30,621 nt of DNA from Oxalobacteraceae bacterium (GTDB lineage: Bacteria; Pseudomonadota; Gammaproteobacteria; Burkholderiales; Burkholderiaceae_D): positions 10,092-40,712 of the forward strand of contig PKWO01000513.1 in assembly GCA_003132085.1 (NCBI GenBank), read 5' to 3'. Below are positions 23,008-29,488 of this stretch, in pieces. How positions within the stretch are numbered: the first letter of the stretch is position 1; the number at the start of each line of letters is the position of its first letter. Both the position numbers and the translations under genes were made by a program. Under the pieces are notes generated by a model, which did no database searches, was not told the origin of the DNA, and worked only from the letters and a program-made list of their open reading frames with translations.

Positions 23008-23571
23008 ATGGCAACTCACTTTTTACGCGAGATCGACCCGACCACGAAACTGTGGATTGCAGACCACCCCTTTTGGGATGATGGCGCGAAAGGCGCTATC
23101 CCCGCTGTACCTGAAGTGTTGGCAGAAGATGGGAATGTAATCACTCCAGCGATTCCAGAAATTCCTGCTGTTCCGGCAACGCCTATTCCCACGAACATGA
23201 TCTCAACACCTGTGCCGCCTGGATTCGGATGGCCGAAGTGGGACGGTAGCAAGTGGGTAGAAGGGAAAGACCCTGCTGTCATTGCTGCACAAGAGCAGTC
23301 CGCGCTTATCGTATTGCTGGAGTCATCTGTCCAAAATCATCTCGACAGTTGGGCGATCGCCAAGGGCTACGACAGCATTATTTCTGCCTGCTCCTATTCC
23401 ACGTCGGCCCATCCGACATTCGGCCCAGAGGGAAGGGCGGCTGTTGCGGCGCGTGACACCACCTGGCAAGCGTGCCAGGACATCATGGCAGCGGTCAAGG
23501 CAGGGACGCATCCAGTGCCGGCTGCTGAATCGCTGATTGCCGAACTCCCGGCGTTGGTGTGGCCGACTTAA
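23008..23571 (+). CDS. Tail fibre-associated protein with Pro-rich linker (187 aa)
   Basis: I use ATG 23008, not the in-frame start at 22969, which lies inside the upstream gene. N-terminal part: THFLREIDPTTKLWIADHPF; a Pro/Val/Ile-rich linker (KGAIPAVPEVLAED, TPAIPEIPAVPATPIP); and a GFGWPKWDGSKWVEGKDP segment resembling tail fibre assembly chaperones. The C-terminal helical part has QNHLDSWAIAKGYDS and an end ELPALVWPT. A DUF4376-like C-terminus is possible. Likely a fibre chaperone or partner of the preceding fibre gene. A terminator follows. Confidence 0.78.
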   Translation: MATHFLREIDPTTKLWIADHPFWDDGAKGAIPAVPEVLAEDGNVITPAIPEIPAVPATPIPTNMISTPVPPGFGWPKWDGSKWVEGKDPAVIAAQEQSALIVLLESSVQNHLDSWAIAKGYDSIISACSYSTSAHPTFGPEGRAAVAARDTTWQACQDIMAAVKAGTHPVPAAESLIAELPALVWPT

Positions 23572-23593
23572 TCCCATTTCATTATTTCCACTG

Positions 23594-23614
23594 ACCGCCG
23601 ATTGGCGGTTTTTT
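23594..23614 (+). terminator. Terminator after tail fibre genes
   Basis: ACCGCC (23594-23599) and GGCGGT (23604-23609) with a GATT loop and TTTTTT from 23609. It separates the tail module from the lysis cassette, lowering but probably not abolishing lysis gene expression under an antiterminated transcript. Confidence 0.85.
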
Positions 23615-23638
23615 ACGCACAAAAATAAAGGGACAGGG

Positions 23639-23944
23639 ATGAACGCAGAAGGTTGGATGTTGGTTGTAGGGGGAGTGTTCACAGTGCTTTGGTGGTTGCT
23701 TCGGAACAAGGACGCGGCGCAGGGGAGGCAAATAGAAATACTCTTCCTGAAGCACGATGAGGACGCCAATCGACTCAGGGATTTTCAGATAGAAATCGCC
23801 TCAATGCACTACAAAAAACCCGAACTGGATACGAAATTCGACCGTCTTGAAAGCGCGTTCAGGGACGGGACAAGAGAACTGGGAATCAAGTTTGACAACC
23901 TCGCCCGTGAACTCATGCAGCATAACCAGGGGAATGGGAAATGA
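23639..23944 (+). CDS. Single-span membrane protein with coiled coil, lysis-cassette start (101 aa)
   Basis: ATG 23639 follows AAAGGGACAGGG. Residues 5-21 (GWMLVVGGVFTVLWWLL) form one transmembrane segment, followed by a charged helical/coiled-coil domain (GRQIEILFLKHDEDANRL, LDTKFDRLESAFRDGTREL). That layout, short N-terminus then membrane then coiled coil, is the same as inner-membrane spanins, but the gene precedes the holin and has no paired lipoprotein. It could equally be a holin accessory. The end overlaps the next ATG (ATGA). Confidence 0.78.
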   Translation: MNAEGWMLVVGGVFTVLWWLLRNKDAAQGRQIEILFLKHDEDANRLRDFQIEIASMHYKKPELDTKFDRLESAFRDGTRELGIKFDNLARELMQHNQGNGK

Positions 23945-24084
23945 AATTCCAGCCGGTGCTGAATCGTTGCCCAGTATGCAAGGAATTGTTCGCCCCAGAT
24001 CGGGATGAGGATATTTATTGCCCGGAGAACGACCCAAGACTCGAAACGCCACGTGATTTTGACGAGATTAGGAGGGAAGAATGA
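23941..24084 (+). CDS. Small zinc-ribbon-like protein (47 aa)
   Basis: The gene overlaps both neighbours by 4 bp (ATGA) and has good upstream sequence (GGGGAATGGG). The peptide contains RCPVCKELF and YCPEN, so three Cys residues and an acidic end DFDEIRREE. The CPxC plus C pattern suggests a half zinc ribbon. It is wedged between the first lysis-cassette gene and the holin-like gene, and its role is unknown. Confidence 0.7.
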   Translation: MKFQPVLNRCPVCKELFAPDRDEDIYCPENDPRLETPRDFDEIRREE

Positions 24085-24341
24085 ACAAACAGGACAGGCT
24101 TCGCATGGTGTCGTGGCTGATGTTTTCTACAGTGCTCTATACCGCTGCGATTTACGCGGGTAACCCACAAATCCAGACAGGGCTGTGGAAAATGGGGCAT
24201 ATTACGATGGGCGCTTTCATCGGGTACTGGGCTGACCGGCACCTACTTGGCCAGATGAACTACGCCTCTTCACAGGGCAGGCAGCTATCCAGGGCAATCA
24301 TTGTCGCCGCAGCGATAATTGGCATGGCGAACGGGCTATGA
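24081..24341 (+). CDS. Putative holin (86 aa)
   Basis: The ribosome site GGAGGG (24071-24076) precedes the ATG at 24081. Hydrophobic stretches: MVSWLMFSTVLYTAAIYAG (about 9-27), MGHITMGAFIGYWADRHLLG (about 38-57) and AIIVAAAIIGMANGL (about 72-86), suitable for two or three membrane spans with short charged loops. Position directly before the endolysin and small size are the expected holin hallmarks; no specific holin family is claimed. Confidence 0.8.
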   Translation: MNKQDRLRMVSWLMFSTVLYTAAIYAGNPQIQTGLWKMGHITMGAFIGYWADRHLLGQMNYASSQGRQLSRAIIVAAAIIGMANGL

Positions 24342-24937
24342 AAATCGCGCTGTTTGCGGCGATCCTGGCTCTATTCGGCATGGCCGTTGCCGCGAACATG
24401 CCGTCGGCGGCGCTGAAATATCGCCCTATTCTCACCCGTGAGGCGCATTTCGTGCAGGGGATGGATGCGCCGATACCTATGTTCGCGGCGCAAATCGAGC
24501 AGGAAAGCGGCTGGAGGCCTGGCATCACCGCTTGGGACAACGGGCGCGGACTGGCGCAGTTCATGGATGGCACCACGACGACCATTGTGCAACTTTACCC
24601 TGAGCTTGGGAAGGGCGACCCCTATAACCCGGTTTGGGCGATTCGTGCGTTGGTGCGGTACGACGTTTGGCTCATTGGGCGCGTGCAAGGGCAAGACGCG
24701 TGCCAGAAGGCTGCTGCGGCACTCAAGGGATACAACGCCGGATTGGGATACGTGCGGCGTGCCCAAAAGGAATCCCCTCGGCCCGCTGAGTGGTTCGATT
24801 TTACCGAGTACATCAACGCCCACCAGAGCGCAACCAATTACGAAACTAGCAGGATGTACCCGCGCAGGGTGTTATTCAACAGGCAGCCCCACTATCTCGG
24901 TTGGGGAACCTATATTTGCGGAGGAATAAAATTATGA
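24338..24937 (+). CDS. Secreted lytic transglycosylase endolysin (199 aa)
   Basis: Starts at 24338 (ATGA overlap). Residues 1-20 (MKIALFAAILALFGMAVAAN) are a Sec signal with a plausible AVAA|N cleavage, or a signal-arrest-release segment. The catalytic domain has an SLT pattern: FAAQIEQESGWRPGITAWDN with catalytic Glu at 56 (QESGW), then GRGLAQFMDGTT near residues 68-79 and KGYNAGLGYVRRA. It cleaves peptidoglycan glycan strands with anhydro-muramyl products. Because it is exported by Sec, the holin may trigger by depolarising the membrane rather than by making large holes (inference). Confidence 0.9.
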   Translation: MKIALFAAILALFGMAVAANMPSAALKYRPILTREAHFVQGMDAPIPMFAAQIEQESGWRPGITAWDNGRGLAQFMDGTTTTIVQLYPELGKGDPYNPVWAIRALVRYDVWLIGRVQGQDACQKAAAALKGYNAGLGYVRRAQKESPRPAEWFDFTEYINAHQSATNYETSRMYPRRVLFNRQPHYLGWGTYICGGIKL

Positions 24938-25641
24938 GCACTATTTTGGAAGAATGGAGTACCGCCAAGGCGGAGATGGCCCGGTTGGAGGCCCTGCTTC
25001 CTGCCTCGGCGCTTAGCAAGCGCGGCGAGGTGCTGATCGGGGTGTTGATTTTGGTGCTCGTATCCGTCGTCATCTGGGATCACTTCAAACCGTCGCCGGC
25101 ACCCGTTGGGCAATGGGGCGCTGCGGAAACCAGCAAGCTGGTATCCGACGTGATGAAGGAACAGCTCAAGATGTCGAAGACGCTGACGGTGTATGCCCCT
25201 GCCGCCAAGAAGAAACTCGACCTTCCCCCAGAGTACCAGAAAGACCCGAAGCAATACGTGCTTGCGGCTACTACCCTCAATCCTGATTACCACCCACAGA
25301 CGACCACAACGCTGGTGAACAGCGAGACGGGCGAGAGCACGACAATTACGCGCCGCGAACCCTACCTGCTCATCGCCGCGCAGCAAACGGGCGAGATCCG
25401 GGTGGACTATGGCTACAAGAGGTCAGCAACCGTGGAGACCGGTACAGGGAACAGTTATCTCATCGGAATCGGTCAGTGGCAGACCATCGCAAACACGATC
25501 AAGATGGAAACCAAGCGCGTTGCCCGGTTTACGTTGCGGGAAGATTTGGTGCAGGTTAAAGGTGTTAACCTCGGCGGAACGTTGAGCGTGGATAGTGACC
25601 GGGACGGATTTATCGGGGTTGGCGCCGGGTATCGGTGGTAG
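24934..25641 (+). CDS. Single-pass membrane protein after endolysin (235 aa), unknown
   Basis: Start at 24934 (ATGA overlap) with a good ribosome site GGAGGA. The short amphipathic N-terminus (ILEEWSTAKAEMARLEALLP) is followed by one hydrophobic segment VLIGVLILVLVSVVIW (about 33-48). The remaining 185 residues are polar, with KMSKTLTVYAPAAKKKLDLP, TTTLVNSETGESTTITRREP and a Gly-rich end LGGTLSVDSDRDGFIGVGAG. The membrane-then-exported layout and last place in the cassette suggest a role in outer membrane disruption or superinfection exclusion, but it lacks a spanin coiled coil or lipobox. Confidence 0.75.
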   Translation: MSTILEEWSTAKAEMARLEALLPASALSKRGEVLIGVLILVLVSVVIWDHFKPSPAPVGQWGAAETSKLVSDVMKEQLKMSKTLTVYAPAAKKKLDLPPEYQKDPKQYVLAATTLNPDYHPQTTTTLVNSETGESTTITRREPYLLIAAQQTGEIRVDYGYKRSATVETGTGNSYLIGIGQWQTIANTIKMETKRVARFTLREDLVQVKGVNLGGTLSVDSDRDGFIGVGAGYRW

Positions 25642-25680
25642 ATGGTAAGAATTGCTCCTTAGCAGGTGAATCCTGCGGCC

Positions 25681-25824
25681 TTACACTCCCACCTGTTTCG
25701 GTTCCAAGGTGGGAGTTTTCTTATACCCGATTTCCTCAAGCATGGACTCTGCTTCAGCGATGTACCAGTCATAATTGATATCGTCAAAGGCCCGAAAGCG
25801 CCTTAAATACTCCTTATCAGCCGG
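25681..25824 (-). pseudogene. Possible gene remnant or start-less ORF (47 codons)
   Basis: On the minus strand the frame from a TGA at 25825-25827 to the TAA at 25681-25683 encodes a protein-like peptide: EYLRRFRAFDDINYDWYIAE, then AESMLEEIGYKKTPTLEP and KQVGV. An AAGGAG lies at its start, but no ATG, GTG or TTG occurs in the first 26 codons. The 3' part overlaps the 25685 terminator. Composition looks coding. It could be the tail of a decayed gene downstream of the recombination operon. Not a confident CDS. Confidence 0.35.
25685..25719 (+). terminator. Terminator of the rightward late block
   Basis: ACTCCCACCT (25685-25694) and AGGTGGGAGT (25707-25716) make a perfect 10-bp stem with a 12-nt loop GTTTCGGTTCCA, then TTTTCTT. 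It lies 43 bp after the last rightward gene. Stem and loop are related to the terminator at 25843-25876. Confidence 0.9.
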
Positions 25825-25842
25825 TCAACCCGGCGTACTAAT

Positions 25843-25876
25843 CGCCGCCCTGTTTACCTTCCAAGGGCGGCGTTTT
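25843..25876 (+). terminator. Second rightward terminator, paralogue of the first
   Basis: CGCCGCCCT (25843-25851) pairs with AGGGCGGCG (25864-25872) over a 12-nt loop GTTTACCTTCCA, then TTTTCT. The loop differs from the first terminator's only at three central bases, while the stem arms differ and still pair perfectly. It ends 1 bp before the stop of the leftward operon and has no T-run on the minus strand, so it mainly blocks rightward read-through. Confidence 0.85.
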
Positions 25877-26308
25877 CTATTCCCCGCAATACATAATCAA
25901 GTTCTGGTGACAGCTCGCAATCCCGGCCATGTGTTTCATCGGAGCATCATTCCACGGCTTATCGGTAAGATCAACAATGCCACGATTTACGCCGCCATCC
26001 GGTATCGTAATAGGCCAAATATTCCACAGCGCGGAATCCTTTTCTACAACCTTCTGGACGTAATTGTTGCCGACGAGATCATACTCATAAATGCGATTCG
26101 AATGGGAATCCTTGCGCCCGGTATCGTGTGCCTGTATCTCGCCCAGCTTAAGCAGCGCGTTTACCGTCCCGTGGCTCGTTGACGGACATAGCGAGACAAT
26201 ACCATTGATGGTCATTGGTCCATTCGCAAGCAGGGCATCTTTTACGAGACACCGCTTTGCTTCGGCTTCGTCCCGCATTTTTTTTTTGGATGGGCTGATG
26301 TAAGTCAT
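25877..26308 (-). CDS. Winged-helix-like protein, last gene of recombination operon (143 aa)
   Basis: The ATG at 26308 overlaps the exonuclease gene's stop, so it is translationally coupled. N-terminal basic lead (TYISPSKKKMRDEAEAKRC) then LVKDALLANGPMTINGIVSL with TSHGTVNALLKLGEIQAHDT: a helix / helix / G(E)I-type wing pattern of a winged helix. The second half (SALWNIWPITIPDGGVNRGI, KPWNDAPMKHMAGIASC) is a separate short domain I do not recognise. The codons near the start include ten consecutive A residues on the coding strand (complement of 26278-26287). A regulator or DNA-handling accessory is plausible. Confidence 0.78.
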   Translation of the reverse strand: MTYISPSKKKMRDEAEAKRCLVKDALLANGPMTINGIVSLCPSTSHGTVNALLKLGEIQAHDTGRKDSHSNRIYEYDLVGNNYVQKVVEKDSALWNIWPITIPDGGVNRGIVDLTDKPWNDAPMKHMAGIASCHQNLIMYCGE

Positions 26309-26922
26309 TTTATCTCCATCAACGCATCAACAAGTGCGGAAACTTCGCCTAAGAATTTCACCGCCTCTGCCTCTATGGTTTCGATATACCCATCATGAGG
26401 AACATATCGAACAACGAATAATTGCAGGTTAGCGGGCAGACGGCTGTCGTAGCTCACAAAGTCGCACCATTTCCGGCCCGAGCAAGAAAGCTGCCAAGCC
26501 ATTTGCGGGAGGTATTTCGATGGCGGCACTTTGCCTAGCAGGTAATCAATATGCGTTGCCGTGTTAGGGCATTTGATTTCCACCAGTCCGTCAGTTCCCA
26601 CAAGTCCATCAGGCGACATGCCGGACATGGCTATTGTGGGATGATCCATAAATGAGATTTGTTCGACCATCGTATCGGTGAGGATTTCATAAGCGGCTCT
26701 TGCAATTGGCTCTGTTTCGGTGCCGTGCTGCATTGACGCGTTGGTAAAGAACTCAGCAGGTTCTCCGGTCAGCCGTTCCGCCACCAGTTGCGCCATGTAG
26801 TTCTTCCGGCTTGCGGATGTGCCGCTTTTAGTCGTCGCCAGCACGTCAGCTAGCCGTGATGCGGTCAGTTTGCCCAGGCGCAGATTTAGCCACTCCTCGC
26901 TGCCCTGTTCGATATCGTTCAT
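26305..26922 (-). CDS. Lambda-exonuclease-like (YqaJ-type) nuclease (205 aa)
   Basis: Resects DNA ends 5' to 3' to feed single-strand annealing. The YqaJ/lambda Exo signature is visible: QGSEEWLNLRLGKLTASRLAD (residues about 6-26), MQHGTETEPIARAAYE near 65, MSGMSPDGLVGTDGLVEIKC then PN around 100-122 (the D...EIKCP metal site), and KYLPQMAWQLSCSGRKWCDF near 137. Length is right for the family. It partners with the ERF protein encoded next to it (4-bp overlaps on both sides). Confidence 0.93.
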   Translation of the reverse strand: MNDIEQGSEEWLNLRLGKLTASRLADVLATTKSGTSASRKNYMAQLVAERLTGEPAEFFTNASMQHGTETEPIARAAYEILTDTMVEQISFMDHPTIAMSGMSPDGLVGTDGLVEIKCPNTATHIDYLLGKVPPSKYLPQMAWQLSCSGRKWCDFVSYDSRLPANLQLFVVRYVPHDGYIETIEAEAVKFLGEVSALVDALMEIK

Positions 26923-27563
26923 TTAGATTCCCCTGCGGTCAGTTCTTTGCCGCGCTTATTCTTGGCTAGGATGATCGCCTTCTGTGCCGTGGTATCTTTT
27001 CCAGCGGCCTCGAACGAACTTGCGAATACGGTCTTGAGATTGTCAAGCGTCCCGCATGATTCAATCAATTTGATATGATTCTCTACAGGGAATTCTTCCT
27101 CCGTCTTGTACCGGCTTTCCTCGTCCTCTCCCGTCTCGATTTCAAACACCTTGAGGACGGCGTATTTCTTTGCATAGCTCAGAGCCTTTCCTGGTGCCTT
27201 GTCGGCGTTGTCCATCGCATGGCCCTGCATCCTGACGATAAACACGTCTTCTGGTCGATCAACATTGACGAACTTGAAGTCGTAGGTTGCCTCATAAAGA
27301 CGCTGCTTTGCCGTGCTGCCGTCCGTGCCGATTATCGGCAGGTTGAATGTGCTTTCGATCAACGTAGGAATGCACACGATGCCATGCTCAATCATGTGCT
27401 CACGCGTGATAGCAGTGACGGTATCGTGAGTAACGGCCTTATAAGACCCGCCGCCAGTGCTGACGCTCTTGTCCTTCTGGACGTACCCAATGGCCTTGCG
27501 AACGGCGTTGATGCGCTGGTAAATGTTATTTTCATTTTTGGCTTGCGCCACTTCGTTACTCAT
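26919..27563 (-). CDS. ERF-family single-strand annealing protein (214 aa)
   Basis: ERF proteins anneal complementary ssDNA, the partner function to the exonuclease encoded next. Visible: NIYQRINAVRKAIGYVQKD at the start, SYKAVTHDTVTAITREHMIE around 40-60, then VCIPTLIESTF, and the conserved GHAMDNADKAPGKALSYAKK near 115-135 with a YAVLKVFEIETGED segment. The C-terminus is helical and Lys-rich (TTAQKAIILAKNKRGK). Length fits. The stop overlaps the exonuclease ATG. Confidence 0.93.
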   Translation of the reverse strand: MSNEVAQAKNENNIYQRINAVRKAIGYVQKDKSVSTGGGSYKAVTHDTVTAITREHMIEHGIVCIPTLIESTFNLPIIGTDGSTAKQRLYEATYDFKFVNVDRPEDVFIVRMQGHAMDNADKAPGKALSYAKKYAVLKVFEIETGEDEESRYKTEEEFPVENHIKLIESCGTLDNLKTVFASSFEAAGKDTTAQKAIILAKNKRGKELTAGESK

Positions 27564-28567
27564 TTTGCACCTTTCAAAAATGGCTTGATGGCATTTGCAA
27601 CCGCTTGGAATTCTTCCAGTTCTCCGTAAACCGCTACAAACCTTTCCAGCATCGCGTACCCATCCAGGCGCTCATTTTCAATCCGCAATGCTTCACGGCG
27701 CTTGTCTTCTTCGGCATCACGCTTGGCCTGTTCTGCCGCTTCCTTGGCCCTAGCTTTGGCGCGTTCCTTTTCCTCAAGCGCGAATTTCTTTTGACGCTCA
27801 ACTTCTTCGGCCTGACGGCGGATGGCATCAAGCCGATTTTGTTCTTCGCGCCGTGCGGCATCTGCTTTCTCCTGTTCTGCCCGGAGTTTGGCTGTTTGCT
27901 CATCAATCAGCCGTTGAGCTTCGCGGCGCTCCTGTAGCGCCTTTTCTTCGGCCTCCTTACGGGCTTGCCGTGCTTTGCGGTCTTCTTCTTCGCGCAACAG
28001 ACGGGCGGCACGTTCTTCCTCTTCCAGCTTTAACCGGGCGGCTCGTTGTTCGGCTTCAATGGCCCTTTGCGCAGCTTCTTGCTGTTCCACTTGTGCCTTG
28101 CGTGCCTTCTCGAGTTCGGCCTGCTGACGGGATATCTCGGTACGTTGTTCGGCAAGGATTCGCTCCTCTTCTGCCTTGCGTTCGGCTTCGATTGCAGCGA
28201 GCCGGTCTTGTTCGACTTTCACCTTCGCAGCTTCGGCTTCGGCCTTGCGCCGGTCGGCTTCCTTGATCTGGTCGTCAATCGGCTTTTCAAGTGCCATCAA
28301 TTCGGCGGTGATTCGCCGCGCTTCGCTGTCAATCTCCTGCGCACGTTTCAGAGCCGGGGCTTTAATATCCACTCGGGTTTTCTCAAGCGCGACACGATAC
28401 CCACGAAGCTCGGCACGGCCTTTGGTGGCAGTCTGCAAGCCTTCCTTCGTGGAAATATCAAAGATGACACCGCCGTAGCGATGCTTTAAATCTGCCAAGG
28501 CCAACGCCGTTACGCTGTATTCGGAAATCGTGGTAACAGGTCGTTCAATCGTTTCAGTGTTCATCAT
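27560..28567 (-). CDS. Long coiled-coil protein, DUF1351-like N-terminus (335 aa)
   Basis: Residues 1-105 (ISEYSVTALALADLKHRYGG, TKEGLQTATKGRAELRGYR, LMALEKPIDDQIKEADRRKA) match the DUF1351-type opening found beside phage recombination genes. From about 105 to 300 the protein is almost entirely Glu/Lys/Arg/Ala helix (for example AAIEAERKAEEERILAEQR), a single long charged helix or coiled coil. The C-terminus is a globular helix LERFVAVYGELEEFQAVANA. The start is ATGATG; AAAGGGAA fits ATG 28564 slightly better. Likely a scaffold in the recombination complex. Confidence 0.85.
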   Translation of the reverse strand: MMNTETIERPVTTISEYSVTALALADLKHRYGGVIFDISTKEGLQTATKGRAELRGYRVALEKTRVDIKAPALKRAQEIDSEARRITAELMALEKPIDDQIKEADRRKAEAEAAKVKVEQDRLAAIEAERKAEEERILAEQRTEISRQQAELEKARKAQVEQQEAAQRAIEAEQRAARLKLEEEERAARLLREEEDRKARQARKEAEEKALQERREAQRLIDEQTAKLRAEQEKADAARREEQNRLDAIRRQAEEVERQKKFALEEKERAKARAKEAAEQAKRDAEEDKRREALRIENERLDGYAMLERFVAVYGELEEFQAVANAIKPFLKGAK

Positions 28568-28604
28568 TTCCCTTTCGTTACTTCCCCATTAGTGACAGGC
28601 AGAG

Positions 28605-28838
28605 CTATTCGCCATATGCCATGCGCCTTACTTCCCAAAGGTCATCTTCAACTGCTGGGCCTGCACTGCGTTCATGCGCAAAATTCCTAATGTCAGCAAT
28701 CAACGCCTCTAATCTTTCAATATCATCTGCTGCATCATTCAGCGTACCAACAGCAGACCTCGCTTGCGCCGTGTTAACTCGTTCTGTTGCGAATCCGCGA
28801 CATATGATGCGCAACTTTTCTGGAATTCCCATCTTCAT
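28605..28838 (-). CDS. Small acidic/helical protein (77 aa), unknown
   Basis: Starts at 28838 (ATGAAGATG; ATG 28832 is an alternative) after AAGGAAAGGG. Sequence GIPEKLRIICRGFATERVNT, GTLNDAADDIERLEALIADI and an end DDLWEVRRMAYGE is helical. The ADDIERLEALIADI segment is a short coiled coil of a type common in phage early genes. It sits just upstream of the coiled-coil gene in the same direction. No family assigned. Confidence 0.7.
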   Translation of the reverse strand: MKMGIPEKLRIICRGFATERVNTAQARSAVGTLNDAADDIERLEALIADIRNFAHERSAGPAVEDDLWEVRRMAYGE

Positions 28839-28846
28839 CCCTTTCC

Positions 28847-29035
28847 TTACTCATTCCAATCCGGCGAAGTGTACCGGTCACCATATGCGCCATATCCATG
28901 CTCAATTAATCCGTCAGCATGGCAAGTCTTGCAAAATACACCAGTTCCTTCCCAAGATACCGCCGCGCCTTTCGGTGCTACGAAGTATTCCCCAAGCGGT
29001 TTTGGTAACTTGCAATTCTGGCAAACTTTTTCCAT
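28847..29035 (-). CDS. Small zinc-ribbon protein (62 aa)
   Basis: The product MEKVCQNCKLPKPLGEYFVA followed by VFCKTCHADGLIEHGYGAYG has two CxxC pairs spaced for a zinc ribbon, with the LPKPLGEYF phrase often seen in phage HNH-like or ribbon proteins (here with no nuclease core). It is the first gene of the leftward block, 8 bp upstream of the next gene. Start at 29035 with a weak ribosome site. Confidence 0.75.
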   Translation of the reverse strand: MEKVCQNCKLPKPLGEYFVAPKGAAVSWEGTGVFCKTCHADGLIEHGYGAYGDRYTSPDWNE

Positions 29036-29126
29036 TTCCCGGCCCCGCTATTAGTTACTACCAGTCTGCTGTGCTGTTAAACCCTAAACCAAGCAGTTCA
29101 AAGGCGTGTATTCCGGTATGGTGAAA

Positions 29127-29145
29127 GACCTAGACTATGACCTAG
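29127..29145. repeat. Direct repeat GACCTAG, 12-bp period
   Basis: GACCTAG occurs at 29127-29133 and 29139-29145, about one helical turn apart; with the flanks the block also forms an imperfect inverted repeat (AAG.CCTAG ... CTAGG.CTT). Such an element is typical of an operator for a dimeric repressor or activator. The binding protein is not known. Confidence 0.45.
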
Positions 29146-29225
29146 GACTTAACAAGATCGTCCGTATGCGGAGCCTTGACCCGACAGCCTATCGATGTAT
29201 GCGTGCTATCTTCGCCGCGCATTAG

Positions 29226-29239
29226 GATGTTTCAACATC
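29226..29239. promoter_or_regulatory. Perfect palindrome GATGTT-TC-AACATC
   Basis: GATGTT (29226-29231), a TC centre, and AACATC (29234-29239) form a 14-bp near-symmetric site suitable for a helix-turn-helix dimer. It occurs once here and lies in the non-coding region upstream of the recombination operon. Confidence 0.4.
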
Positions 29240-29355
29240 TTGACCCGCCCGGTATCCTGTGCCACCACTTGCCCCGGTCTTCGTTGTCTCCCGGCGAGTG
29301 CTGGTTCGATAATGACGGCCATGAAAAAACCCGCTAAGGCGATGGCTCTCAAGCT

Positions 29356-29428
29356 GTGTGGGCAACTTTGGTTTTTCACCTAGAGAACCAGCCCCTTAAC
29401 GGGTTCTGATCTTCGCTCAAGCCCACAC
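29356..29428. other. Nested inverted repeat, possible structured RNA
   Basis: GTGTGGGC (29356-29363) can pair with GCCCACAC (29421-29428), enclosing an inner hairpin AGAACC (29384-29389) with GGTTCT (29402-29407). Eight perfect outer pairs over a 57-nt interval with an inner stem suggest a structured RNA or a protein-binding site. Not a tRNA: no acceptor/anticodon layout. Confidence 0.4.
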
Positions 29429-29488
29429 TCGAACAACACAACTTTACAACACCACCCAATCCACTGTCAACTGGTTTCACCGGCCACG

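Larger units (their letters stand above)
29036..29488. other. 453-bp non-coding regulatory-looking region
   Basis: No convincing gene on either strand. It separates two leftward gene groups and should carry the control signals for 29035-25877. Visible elements, listed separately: direct repeats at 29127-29145, a palindrome at 29226-29239, and a nested inverted repeat at 29356-29428. CTTGACCCG occurs twice (29174 and 29238 area). On the minus strand TTTTTT after a weak stem near 29324-29341 may terminate transcripts from 29489. I see no consensus promoter here. Confidence 0.5.

Noticed and set aside
27075..28489. Plus-strand frames over the recombination operon
   Set aside because: They are antisense shadows of the ERF and coiled-coil genes; sequences such as LPLPALTGRL are the reverse of charged coiled-coil codons.
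29127..29180. Sigma70 promoter with TCCTAGG-type spacer on the minus strand
   Set aside because: The resemblance to a common promoter core is partial; no -35 and -10 pair with usual spacing was found.
29356..29428. tRNA or tRNA-like gene
   Set aside because: GGGTTCT and CCCACAC look tRNA-like in parts, but no anticodon arm or acceptor stem fits.
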